64,000 nt of DNA from Litorilituus sp. (lineage in GTDB: Bacteria > Pseudomonadota > Gammaproteobacteria > Enterobacterales > Alteromonadaceae), in assembly GCA_030754235.1 (NCBI GenBank), contig JASMAS010000069.1, positions 1-64,000 on the forward strand, in the 5' to 3' direction. Below the pieces are notes generated by a model. The model saw only the letters and a list, made by a program, of their open reading frames with translations. It was not told where the DNA came from and did no database searches. Positions within the stretch are counted from its first letter, which is position 1; each line of letters opens with the position of its first letter. The position numbers and the translations under genes are program-made. This document shows, one piece after another, positions 27,903 to 36,338 of the stretch.

Positions 27903-29282
27903 CTATCTTCTTCCTTCACGTCTAAGTGCTGAAGGTGTGAAATCTTTTTCTTTTAGTTTAACCGAGAAATCATACATTTTAGCCTCATTATCTAAGCCCA
28001 TGGCAATATAGCGACGAGACTGGAAGTCATGATAAACTTCAAGCGTTGACCATTGTGTTGGTACTTCATAGTAATTTAAACCATGCGCAACAGCCACTCG
28101 ATATAATTCATCACGGTTATCATAAATATCGGCAATAGCTATCTGCCAGCTATCCTCATCAATGTAGAATACACGTTTTTTATAAGTATGACGGGTATTA
28201 TCTTTAAGATTAGCTTCAACTACCCAAACTCTATGTTTTTCATAACGCACTAGGTTAGGGTTAATATGGCCAGGTTGAATGATATCATCATACTTTACTT
28301 TATCACTGTGTAAACGGTAATCATTATATGGAATTAATAACTCTTGTTTACCTTTTAATGTCCAGTTATAACGGTTTGGTGCACCATTATACATATCAAA
28401 GTCATCAGTTAGCCTTAAGCCATCTGAAGCACTACCAGGTGCATCATAGGCAACATTAGGTGCACGACGTACACGACGTTGACCTGTATTGTATGTCCAT
28501 GCTTGACGAGGTGTTTTAATTTGATCCATTGTCTCATGAACCAGTAAAGCTGTTCCCGCTAAACGTGCCGGCTCGGTCACTTTTTGTTTAAATTTAAACA
28601 CAATATTGGTACTTTCTAATTGTGCTGGCGTAACACCTTGTACACCATATGGGATCAGTAAACGATCATCAAAACCAACATAAGTATAATCACCACTAGC
28701 AGTAGGAGCAGCTTGACCACCTTGGCGAGTTATCGCTTCACCACGATAGCGTACAATATGGTTCCAAATAGCTTCTAAACCATTGGCAGGTATAGGAAAA
28801 GGAATACCAATCGAGGCATTTTTAAGACCATTACCACCTTGAACCAATTCAGCACGAGTGGAATTGCTTTTGACTGCTTGATAAACATATTCAGGATAAG
28901 ATGCACTACGTCTAGTTGGATAGACATCCATTTTGAACGTATCAGGATAGGTTGTAAACAACTTCACTTGACCTGGCGTTAATAACGCTTTGTATTCAGA
29001 TACATTTTTCGCTGTAATGGTATATTTTATTTTATCATTGGGATAAGGGTCTGCATGGTGTTGACCTGGCTGATAACCAGCGGGTACTTTAGTAATACCG
29101 CCTGTCCATTCAGGTATAGAGCCATCTTTATTAGCCGCTTTTACCGCTCCCATAGGGGTTAACTCTTTACCTAATTTTGCTGCATCAGCAGCAGATGTTT
29201 TTGCACTCACATTAGTAGAAGCAAGTGCGACAGAAACCGCAAGGGATAATAAAGCGCCTTTTTTTAAGGTATGATTTTTCAT
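27903..29282 (-). CDS. DUF1329 periplasmic protein
   Basis: A 459-residue exported protein with signal peptide LKKGALLSLAVSVALASTNVSA. The DUF1329 family is recognised from AAKLGKELTPMGAVKAANKDG, IPEWTGGI, YTYVGFDDRLLIPYGVQG, WTYNTGQRRVRRAP, GLRLTDDFDMYNGAPNRYNW and ANLKDNTRHTYKKRVFYIDEDSW. The family is often described as having an LolA/LolB-like fold, which suggests a lipid-binding carrier. It starts 14 bp after the DUF1302 stop. With the barrel and the RND pump it could shuttle hydrophobic cargo across the periplasm, an inference not yet shown here. Confidence 0.9.
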   Translation of the reverse strand: MKNHTLKKGALLSLAVSVALASTNVSAKTSAADAAKLGKELTPMGAVKAANKDGSIPEWTGGITKVPAGYQPGQHHADPYPNDKIKYTITAKNVSEYKALLTPGQVKLFTTYPDTFKMDVYPTRRSASYPEYVYQAVKSNSTRAELVQGGNGLKNASIGIPFPIPANGLEAIWNHIVRYRGEAITRQGGQAAPTASGDYTYVGFDDRLLIPYGVQGVTPAQLESTNIVFKFKQKVTEPARLAGTALLVHETMDQIKTPRQAWTYNTGQRRVRRAPNVAYDAPGSASDGLRLTDDFDMYNGAPNRYNWTLKGKQELLIPYNDYRLHSDKVKYDDIIQPGHINPNLVRYEKHRVWVVEANLKDNTRHTYKKRVFYIDEDSWQIAIADIYDNRDELYRVAVAHGLNYYEVPTQWSTLEVYHDFQSRRYIAMGLDNEAKMYDFSVKLKEKDFTPSALRREGRR

Positions 29283-29296
29283 GGTTTTGCCTTATG

Positions 29297-31372
29297 TTAA
29301 ATTGAATACTTAATGCTGATAGATGCATAGTCATGATCTTCCATTTTGTTGGTTGTTCCAACACCACCGAAGAAGCTATTATAGTTTATTTGTGCAGACC
29401 AACGGCTTTGATAGTCAAAGGTAATACCCAGTGCCACTGACTTTCTATCTTCTACAAATAAGAATAATGGATCAGGGGTTATACCTTTAACATCATGAGA
29501 GAATACCACACGAGGAGAAACATTTATTCCTGCAAACACATCATTATAATCAAGTTTTACCAGTGCTTTATAGCCCCACGCAAACTCGGTTGGGAATGGA
29601 TTAGTTTCAGTACCGCCTTGTACGCCAAGCATCAGACCAGAAGTGCTACCACTTCTTGCGCCACCTGGGCCATTTAAGCGTAATACATCTTCATCAGGGA
29701 TATCGTTAATATTAATACCACCAATTTCAATTAAGCCAGTGACTTGACTTGCCCAAAGCATTGGTCCAAACAATTGCGTCACTGTCATTTGCGCTTGCAC
29801 AGTGTCAGATAAAATATAACCGTTCGCTGTTACACCAGAACTATAAGGCTGTCCAGTTGATGGGTCAACGACTTGTGATATCCCCTCAAAATAATCATAA
29901 CTTTCAGGGAGGGCATTGGCTAGCTGCTGTGGCATAGCAGCAAAAAGCAGTTCAACATCATCAATTTGTAATGGCTCGTCTTGACGATAAGTAATTTCAC
30001 CGGCAAGTGCAGTAGTACCAACCGTGGTGTTAAAGCTTAACGCATACATTTGAATATCTTCAGGATATTGTAATTTTACTTGCGAAAATACTGAAAGGTT
30101 ATCGTAGATATTTTCGGCTGTTGCGGTATGACCAGCAAGATACGTTAAATCCTTACCTATTGCAGGGGCAGTGAAATTAGCCGTTAAACCGGCAAAGATT
30201 GGGCGGCGACTATGATAGTTAACATAATAAAACCCGAGCTCAGTATCATTTAATTCAGGTAAATACCAAGATAAACGCAAGCCATATTGACCGCCATCTT
30301 CTGGTTGCCATTCACCAGACTCACCTGGCGATCTGAGCGTTACTTTAGTTGGAAATGCTAAATAAGCAGAGCCCGCAGCAGCCATAGTAGCAGGATCCCC
30401 TGTACGCATCATGTCACCAATTTGATTTAAACCTTGAACTAAAGTTGTGACATCAATATCTGGGTTGCCAGAAAAGCCCAATTGCACATTGTTATGATTA
30501 CCACCGTCACCGGCAAAATCATTGGTTGAGAAATAACTACCCGGTGGTGGTAATACTGTTTTTTCCCATGAGTATTGATAGAAAGCCTCAATATTGATGT
30601 TTTCAGTTACCCCTAGTGATGCCCATAAAGCACCAAACGGAATAAAGGCTTCTTTTAACTCAGAGCCAGGAGCCCTTAAGCGTGCGATATCTACCGGGTT
30701 AATCTCACTAACACCATGACTGATTAAAGTACTCTCCCCCCAACTAATCACTTGCTGACCTAAACGGATAGAGAAAGGCATTTCACCTAGTTCAAAATCA
30801 CCATATACATAAGCATCAAGTAGGCGAATATCGGTACAAACTTGTTTTTTTGCTTCGCTGTCATTACAAGGATCATTGGCTTGACTGCTGATTTGATTCG
30901 TCCAATCGCGATTATCATCCATCATGGCAAAATCATAGTAGTACATGCCACGAACGAAAACCCCGATATTATCATAACGAATATCTAATTCATGACTACC
31001 CTTAAATATTTGAGAAAAAGATTCGCGTGCATCATAGTTTAAATTACCATTATCACCATTAGCAGAATAACCACCAGCACCTTGCCAGATAGTTGCACTA
31101 GTGGGGTTTGCATTTAAAAAAGCATGGTAATTGCTAAAATCAAAACCATTATTTAAATTATTAGCTTTAGCAATATTATCGTCCCAGTTGCGATCTTCGG
31201 TACGCCAACTAGAACCCACACTAAATGTAGAGTCAAAACTTATTTCTACATCACCAAACTCCCATCTTGCAGCTTGAGAGCTTAAGCTTGTTGTTAGTAA
31301 AGTCATGGAAAGTGCAGCAGCAACACCTAGTGCGATAGGTTTTTTACTGAAACTGCGCGGGTTATTTTTCAT
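29297..31372 (-). CDS. DUF1302 outer-membrane protein
   Basis: A 691-residue protein with signal peptide (LGVAAALSMTLLTTSLSSQA) and a beta-barrel composition ending YASISIKYSI. The DUF1302 pattern is seen in RWEFGDVEISFDSTFSVGSSWRTEDR, RLGQQVISWGESTLISHGVSEINPVD and AFIPFGALWASLGVTENINIEAFYQYSW. The family is found beside DUF1329 and RND transporters in bacteria that use lipids, hydrocarbons or sterols. GGGGAG eight bases before the ATG supports the start. It is the first gene of the cluster, with a 383-bp upstream region that carries a FadR-like palindrome. Confidence 0.9.
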   Translation of the reverse strand: MKNNPRSFSKKPIALGVAAALSMTLLTTSLSSQAARWEFGDVEISFDSTFSVGSSWRTEDRNWDDNIAKANNLNNGFDFSNYHAFLNANPTSATIWQGAGGYSANGDNGNLNYDARESFSQIFKGSHELDIRYDNIGVFVRGMYYYDFAMMDDNRDWTNQISSQANDPCNDSEAKKQVCTDIRLLDAYVYGDFELGEMPFSIRLGQQVISWGESTLISHGVSEINPVDIARLRAPGSELKEAFIPFGALWASLGVTENINIEAFYQYSWEKTVLPPPGSYFSTNDFAGDGGNHNNVQLGFSGNPDIDVTTLVQGLNQIGDMMRTGDPATMAAAGSAYLAFPTKVTLRSPGESGEWQPEDGGQYGLRLSWYLPELNDTELGFYYVNYHSRRPIFAGLTANFTAPAIGKDLTYLAGHTATAENIYDNLSVFSQVKLQYPEDIQMYALSFNTTVGTTALAGEITYRQDEPLQIDDVELLFAAMPQQLANALPESYDYFEGISQVVDPSTGQPYSSGVTANGYILSDTVQAQMTVTQLFGPMLWASQVTGLIEIGGININDIPDEDVLRLNGPGGARSGSTSGLMLGVQGGTETNPFPTEFAWGYKALVKLDYNDVFAGINVSPRVVFSHDVKGITPDPLFLFVEDRKSVALGITFDYQSRWSAQINYNSFFGGVGTTNKMEDHDYASISIKYSI

Positions 31373-31755
31373 TTGTTTTCTCCCCAGTAGCGGTTCAAGT
31401 CATATTAAGCGTATGATGATTTATTCTATTGTTATTTCTTGTGGCTTAACATCATTATTATTTTTTATTTCTCTACAGATGTAGATTAAACAATAATTGC
31501 ATCATTTGACTTAACTGGCAAGCGTAAAAAACAATAGTTAAGCCGCTGTATTTTAATGACTTGCATTTAATATAAACACTTTAATAAGCCGCTGTTTAAA
31601 ACTAGCGTTTAAAACCAAAAAAAGCAAAATTAATTTATTTACACTAAGTTAATGAAATAACAACTGTTTAGAAGAATAACATCAAGCAAAATCATATAAA
31701 AATGGTCTGACCACTGTTTAAAGCTATTACTCTAACTAAATAAAACTTAACAATT
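31373..31755. promoter_or_regulatory. Upstream region of the DUF1302 cluster
   Basis: A 383-bp region without a gene. It contains TGGTCTGACCA at 31703-31713, a direct repeat AAGCCGCTGT at 31540-31549 and 31586-31595, and very AT-rich flanks. The promoter of the cluster must lie here. Confidence 0.6.
31703..31713. promoter_or_regulatory. FadR-like operator candidate
   Basis: TGGTC-T-GACCA is a perfect inverted repeat that equals the core of the E. coli FadR site (TGGTCnGACCA). On the minus strand it sits between a possible -35 (AACAGT) and -10 (TATGAT). Other GntR-family regulators with TGGT/ACCA sites could also bind. Confidence 0.5.
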
Positions 31756-31971
31756 TTATTTTACTTTGATGAGCGATAAAAATTTATTATTTTCACTATG
31801 CAGACAAAAACTGCCGTTTATTCCATCAGAATATAAATAGGGGCGTAAGTGCATTGCAGGAAATTGAAGCTTTTCGCCTTGATGACTAGTCACAAGGATT
31901 GTGTGAACTTTCCCTTGGTAGTAAGGCAAAAATTCTTCTGGGGTCATGTGTAAAGCAAAGTAATATTTCAT
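31756..31971 (-). CDS. DUF2835 small protein
   Basis: A 71-residue soluble protein starting MKYYFALHMTPEEFLPYYQGKV, with LQFPAMHLRPYLYSDGINGSFCL and a final NKFLSLIKV. This is the DUF2835 pattern of gammaproteobacteria; function unknown. A GTG at 31995 could extend it by eight residues, but the ATG at 31971 agrees with the family start. Neither has a strong ribosome site. It follows pepN on the same strand by about 70 bp, a plausible shared transcript. Confidence 0.8.
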   Translation of the reverse strand: MKYYFALHMTPEEFLPYYQGKVHTILVTSHQGEKLQFPAMHLRPYLYSDGINGSFCLHSENNKFLSLIKVK

Positions 31972-32039
31972 TTTATTTTTTAGATGGCAGTTCACCTTTG
32001 CCTACTCTATAAAAGTAAGCAAAGTTTATTATTATAAGG

Positions 32040-34616
32040 CTACGACAAAGCTGCCTCTAGTTTTTCTTGTAAGTCTTTACTCAATTTAGGCAGCGCATTA
32101 AGTTTTTCTAGTTCCGCCTTCATCAAACTCTGTGTCGATTCATCATAACTTTTATATTGAATTAAAGGTGTTAATAACCGTGATGCAACCTGTGGATTGA
32201 TAGCATTTAATTTGGCAATATTATCCGCTAAAAACTGGTAGCCCTGCCCTGTTTTGCAATGGAAGTATTTAGGGTTAGTCATAGCAAAAGCGCCTAATAA
32301 AGCACGGGCTCTATTAGGATTTTTCAGGCTAAAACTGGTATGTTCAGTCAATTTCCTTAATTGTTTGAAAATATCATCATTATTAACACTGGCACGAAGA
32401 GAAAACCATTTATCCATAACAAGCGGTGTAGCATGCCATTGCTGTTCAAATTGGGTCATATGTGCTAAAAAACTTGACTGATTGTTTTTAGCGCCACAAT
32501 TTAGTGCCGCTAATGTATCTGTCATATTATCAGCGCTATTGAACTGTTCTTCTACTAAGCCTTCATGTTGTGGCAAGCTTGCTAAATAAAATAAACAAAT
32601 ATTTTTTAATGCTCTATTGGCTGTTAATTCAGCTGCAGACACATTTTTTTGACTAAGGATATCTTGGCACGATTCGAACCTGGCTAATAACTTTTGCTCA
32701 AGTGTCTGTGCTATTGATGTTGTTAACGTTTTTATCCCATTCACTAATGCCAAGGGCTCTACCTGCAAAATAGCATCTGCAGCTTCATCAAAACTAGGTA
32801 GTGTTAATTGCTCAGCGATAAAAGCAGCATCATTATTCGATGAAAGAACCTTTGCTAAACAAGTTAACAGTGATTGAGGAATATCAAAATTAGCATTAAA
32901 TGTTAATGAGATGATGGTAGACATGAATAGTTTTTGACCTGCATCCCAACGACAAAAACTATTTCCCGCTTCAGAGGCTAAGGTTAATAAGCTGTCATCA
33001 TCTTGAGCAAAATGAACTTTGACTGGCGCAGTAAAATCAGCCAATAAAGCCAGTGTTGGCTTACTAGTACAGCCTGAAAACTGCCAACTTTGAGTGTTTT
33101 TTGTTAATTCAAGCAAATGAGTTTGATTTGCTTGGCCTTGCTCTTTACTAATTAATTCAATATTAATAGGTATATGCAATGCTTGGGGAGCAGGTTGAGT
33201 TTGTGTTATTGGCAGTCGTTGTGCCAAAGTTAAATGATAGATACCACTCTTTTCATCATAACTTTCTGTTACCCTAATTGAGGGGGTTCCTGAGTGGTTA
33301 TACCATAACTTAAATTGAGTGAGATCTTTACCTGTTGCATCACTCATGGCATTAACAAAGTCATCACACGTAACAGCCATACCATCAAAACGTTTAAAAT
33401 ATAAATCCATACCGGCTCTAAAGCCTGACTGTCCCAGTAAGGTATGTAACATTCGAATAACTTCAGCACCTTTTTCATAGACGGTTAAGGTATAAAAATT
33501 ATTCATTTCGAGTACTTTTTCAGGCCTAATAGGATGTGACATTGGACCAGAGTCTTCCGCAAATTGCTGAGAACGCAATAGCCTGACATTCTGAATGCGT
33601 GTTACCGCACTTGAGTGCATATCGGCACTAAACTGTTGATCTCGAAAAACGGTTAACCCCTCTTTTAGACTTAGTTGGAACCAATCTCGACAAGTTACTC
33701 GGTTTCCTGTCCAATTGTGAAAATATTCGTGAGCAATAACCGCTTCAATATTAAAATAGTCAGTATCTGTTGCGGTGTCGTTATCTGCTAACACATATTT
33801 GCTATTAAAAACATTTAACCCTTTGTTTTCCATTGCACCCATATTGAAAAAATCGACTGCAACAATCATGTAGATATCTAAGTCATACTCTAACCCGAAG
33901 GTCTGTTCATCCCATTGCATTGATTTTTTTAATGACACCATGGCATGTTCAGCTCTATGGAGGTTACCTTGATCAACGAATATTTCTAGCCTTACTTCTC
34001 TTCCTGTCGCGGTTAAATAATTGTCTGTCATTAAATCAAAGTCACCTGCCACGAGTGCAAACAAATAACAAGGTTTAGGAAAAGGGTCATGCCATGTAAC
34101 GTAATGTTGATTATTGGCTAAATCTCCCTGCTCAACTTTATTACCATTAGATAATAAATAAGGATACAACGTTTTATCAGCGATAACCTTAGTAGTAAAT
34201 GTTGCCATCACGTCGGGTCTGTCTAAGTAATAACTTATACGACGAAATCCTTCTGCCTCACATTGGGTACAAAAAGCATCACCCGATTTAAATAGCCCCT
34301 CTAAGGAGGTATTTTCCTTAGGGTTTACTTCGGTGATGATTGTTAATGTGAAAATTTTTTTATTTGTTGAAATGGTTAATGTGTGTCCGCTTACTTGGTA
34401 CCCATGGCTTGGTAATATAACCCCATCAATGGCAACACTGAGCAAATTGAGTTCTTCACCATCTAAAACAAGTGATTCTTGATGATCACCTTGGCGAATT
34501 ATAGATAACTCGCTAGTAACTCGGGTATGCGTATCGTGTAATTGAACGGTTAAGTTGACCGTTTCAATACTAAAATTTGCTGGACAGTAATCAGCTAAAA
34601 AACGGGGAGCACTCAT
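32040..34616 (-). CDS. pepN: Aminopeptidase N (M1 metallopeptidase)
   Basis: Removes N-terminal residues from peptides in the cytosol. The 858 residues are close to E. coli PepN (870). The substrate-binding GAMEN motif lies near residue 256, and the zinc motif HEYFHNWTGNR near 292 has its third ligand Glu in LKEGLTVFRDQ. The N-terminal DxxYCTQCE-like segment (AFCTQCEAEGFRRISYYLDRPD) and the long helical C-terminal domain are typical. It follows nhaC by 89 bp on the same strand without a clear terminator between. Confidence 0.96.
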   Translation of the reverse strand: MSAPRFLADYCPANFSIETVNLTVQLHDTHTRVTSELSIIRQGDHQESLVLDGEELNLLSVAIDGVILPSHGYQVSGHTLTISTNKKIFTLTIITEVNPKENTSLEGLFKSGDAFCTQCEAEGFRRISYYLDRPDVMATFTTKVIADKTLYPYLLSNGNKVEQGDLANNQHYVTWHDPFPKPCYLFALVAGDFDLMTDNYLTATGREVRLEIFVDQGNLHRAEHAMVSLKKSMQWDEQTFGLEYDLDIYMIVAVDFFNMGAMENKGLNVFNSKYVLADNDTATDTDYFNIEAVIAHEYFHNWTGNRVTCRDWFQLSLKEGLTVFRDQQFSADMHSSAVTRIQNVRLLRSQQFAEDSGPMSHPIRPEKVLEMNNFYTLTVYEKGAEVIRMLHTLLGQSGFRAGMDLYFKRFDGMAVTCDDFVNAMSDATGKDLTQFKLWYNHSGTPSIRVTESYDEKSGIYHLTLAQRLPITQTQPAPQALHIPINIELISKEQGQANQTHLLELTKNTQSWQFSGCTSKPTLALLADFTAPVKVHFAQDDDSLLTLASEAGNSFCRWDAGQKLFMSTIISLTFNANFDIPQSLLTCLAKVLSSNNDAAFIAEQLTLPSFDEAADAILQVEPLALVNGIKTLTTSIAQTLEQKLLARFESCQDILSQKNVSAAELTANRALKNICLFYLASLPQHEGLVEEQFNSADNMTDTLAALNCGAKNNQSSFLAHMTQFEQQWHATPLVMDKWFSLRASVNNDDIFKQLRKLTEHTSFSLKNPNRARALLGAFAMTNPKYFHCKTGQGYQFLADNIAKLNAINPQVASRLLTPLIQYKSYDESTQSLMKAELEKLNALPKLSKDLQEKLEAALS

Positions 34617-34705
34617 AAATTTTTCCTGATAAAAAAGAGGACATGAGAATTATTCCATATCCTTGCTTTATTGATTGCATTAAACGATCTTTAATCGCTA
34701 TATAA

Positions 34706-36181
34706 TTAGTGACTTAATTTATTAATCTTAAAGCCCGTATAAGCATATAATACTGCGATAAAAGGGTTTATCAAATTAAAAAAGCAATAAAAAATATAAT
34801 CATATGATGTTAATGCCAGTGCGCCAAACATAAAAGCGCCACAGGTATTCCACGGGATCAACGGGGATGTTATTGTTCCTGAATCTTCAAGTGTTCTACT
34901 TAATACGGTTGGATGTAAACCCCGGCGATGGAATTCTTCTTTGAACATTCTGCCTGGCATAACAATAGCCATATATTGATCTGCTGTGATCAGATTAGTT
35001 CCAATACAAGTCACAATGGTACTAGAGATCAAACTACCAATTGATTTTGCCGTTTTCAATATAAATTCTACAAATTTTGCTAACATACCAAGGTGCTCCA
35101 ATACAGCACCAAAGCTTAAGGCACACATCACTAACCAAATGGTATTTAACATGCTTGACATACCGCCTCTACTAAGTAGTTCATCAATCTCCTTATTGCC
35201 GGTATTAACCACAATACCGTCAAAGAAGGCACTCCAAATAACGGTGATAAAGGCAGTTGAGCTTGATATACCCTCCTTGGCCATATTCATAATGAGTTCT
35301 TGTTGAAAAAAACCAGACCAAATGGCGCCAATAATGGCACCTATAGCAACAGCTGGAAAGGCGGGCATTTTTCGATAAGCCAAAATCAACAATATCGCTA
35401 GAGGAATTAAATTATACATTGAAATGTAGTATGTTGACTCTAATGTAGCTGTTAAGGTTTGGATGCTTTGGGTAGTGCCAACATTAGCAGTAGAGTGGTT
35501 AAAACCAATAATTAAAAATAACACTAAGGCAATGCAAATAGATGGTAATGTAGTAAAAAGCATATAACGTATATGTTCAAAAAGTTCACTTCCTGCTACG
35601 GCTGGCGCTAAGTTAGTCGTTTCAGAAAGCGGAGAGAGTTTATCACCAAAATAAGCGCCTGAAATTACCGCACCGGCGGTTACGGCACTAGACATTTCAA
35701 AACCGTTTGAAATACCAATAAACGCAACACCAACCGTAGCTGCTGTAGTCCAAGAGCTACCAATACTCATCGCAACAATACCACACACAATACAGCTTGC
35801 CGCATAAAACCAACTAGGGTCTATAATTTTTAAACCATAATAAATCATTGTTGGTACAGTACCCGAGAGTAACCAAGTACCAATTAATGCCCCTACGGTT
35901 AATAAAATTAATATCGCCCCAAGTGATATTGAAATACCATTCACAATCGCTTTTTCTATTTCTTTCCATGCATAGCCATTTTTAAGCCCAATAACAATGG
36001 CGATGCCCATAGCTAATAATAAAGCAATTTGATTGGGACCATAAGATGAGTTATCAGCAAAAAAAGAGACCGATGCAGTGAGCATGATAACTAAAGCTAT
36101 CAATGGGATAAAAGAATCAAGCATACTGGGTGCTTTAATGTTATTTATTGCAATTTTTCCATTGGGATGTTGTGTGGACAT
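34706..36181 (-). CDS. nhaC: Na+/H+ antiporter, NhaC family
   Basis: A 491-residue inner-membrane protein with 11-12 hydrophobic helices. NhaC-family features include GSSWTTAATVGVAFIGI, SGAYFGDKLSPLSETTNLAPA in the centre, and TIVTCIGTNLITADQYMAIVMPGRMF and TITSPLIPWNTCGAFM near the end. Such proteins export sodium in exchange for protons, which suits a marine bacterium. Some relatives exchange malate/lactate, so the exact ion pair is a family-level inference. It stands between the prc terminator and pepN. Confidence 0.9.
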   Translation of the reverse strand: MSTQHPNGKIAINNIKAPSMLDSFIPLIALVIMLTASVSFFADNSSYGPNQIALLLAMGIAIVIGLKNGYAWKEIEKAIVNGISISLGAILILLTVGALIGTWLLSGTVPTMIYYGLKIIDPSWFYAASCIVCGIVAMSIGSSWTTAATVGVAFIGISNGFEMSSAVTAGAVISGAYFGDKLSPLSETTNLAPAVAGSELFEHIRYMLFTTLPSICIALVLFLIIGFNHSTANVGTTQSIQTLTATLESTYYISMYNLIPLAILLILAYRKMPAFPAVAIGAIIGAIWSGFFQQELIMNMAKEGISSSTAFITVIWSAFFDGIVVNTGNKEIDELLSRGGMSSMLNTIWLVMCALSFGAVLEHLGMLAKFVEFILKTAKSIGSLISSTIVTCIGTNLITADQYMAIVMPGRMFKEEFHRRGLHPTVLSRTLEDSGTITSPLIPWNTCGAFMFGALALTSYDYIFYCFFNLINPFIAVLYAYTGFKINKLSH

Positions 36182-36293
36182 GTTATTAAATTACCTGTTT
36201 ATGGTTATTGTATTTTTATTTTTTGCCTTTTAATTCAAGCATTTTGTTTAAATATTTATTCAGATATTTCTAATATAAATAGCAAAGCCAAAA

Positions 36294-36329
36294 AACAAGA
36301 AAGCCGCCTTTTAAGGCGGCTTTCTTGTT
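36294..36329 (-). terminator. Terminator of prc
   Basis: AACAAGAAAGCCGCC pairs with GGCGGCTTTCTTGTT over 15 bp, and the stem extends into the TT/AA core. On the minus strand T-rich sequence follows. It lies 9 bp after the prc stop. Confidence 0.88.
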
Positions 36330-36338
36330 AAAGTAAAA

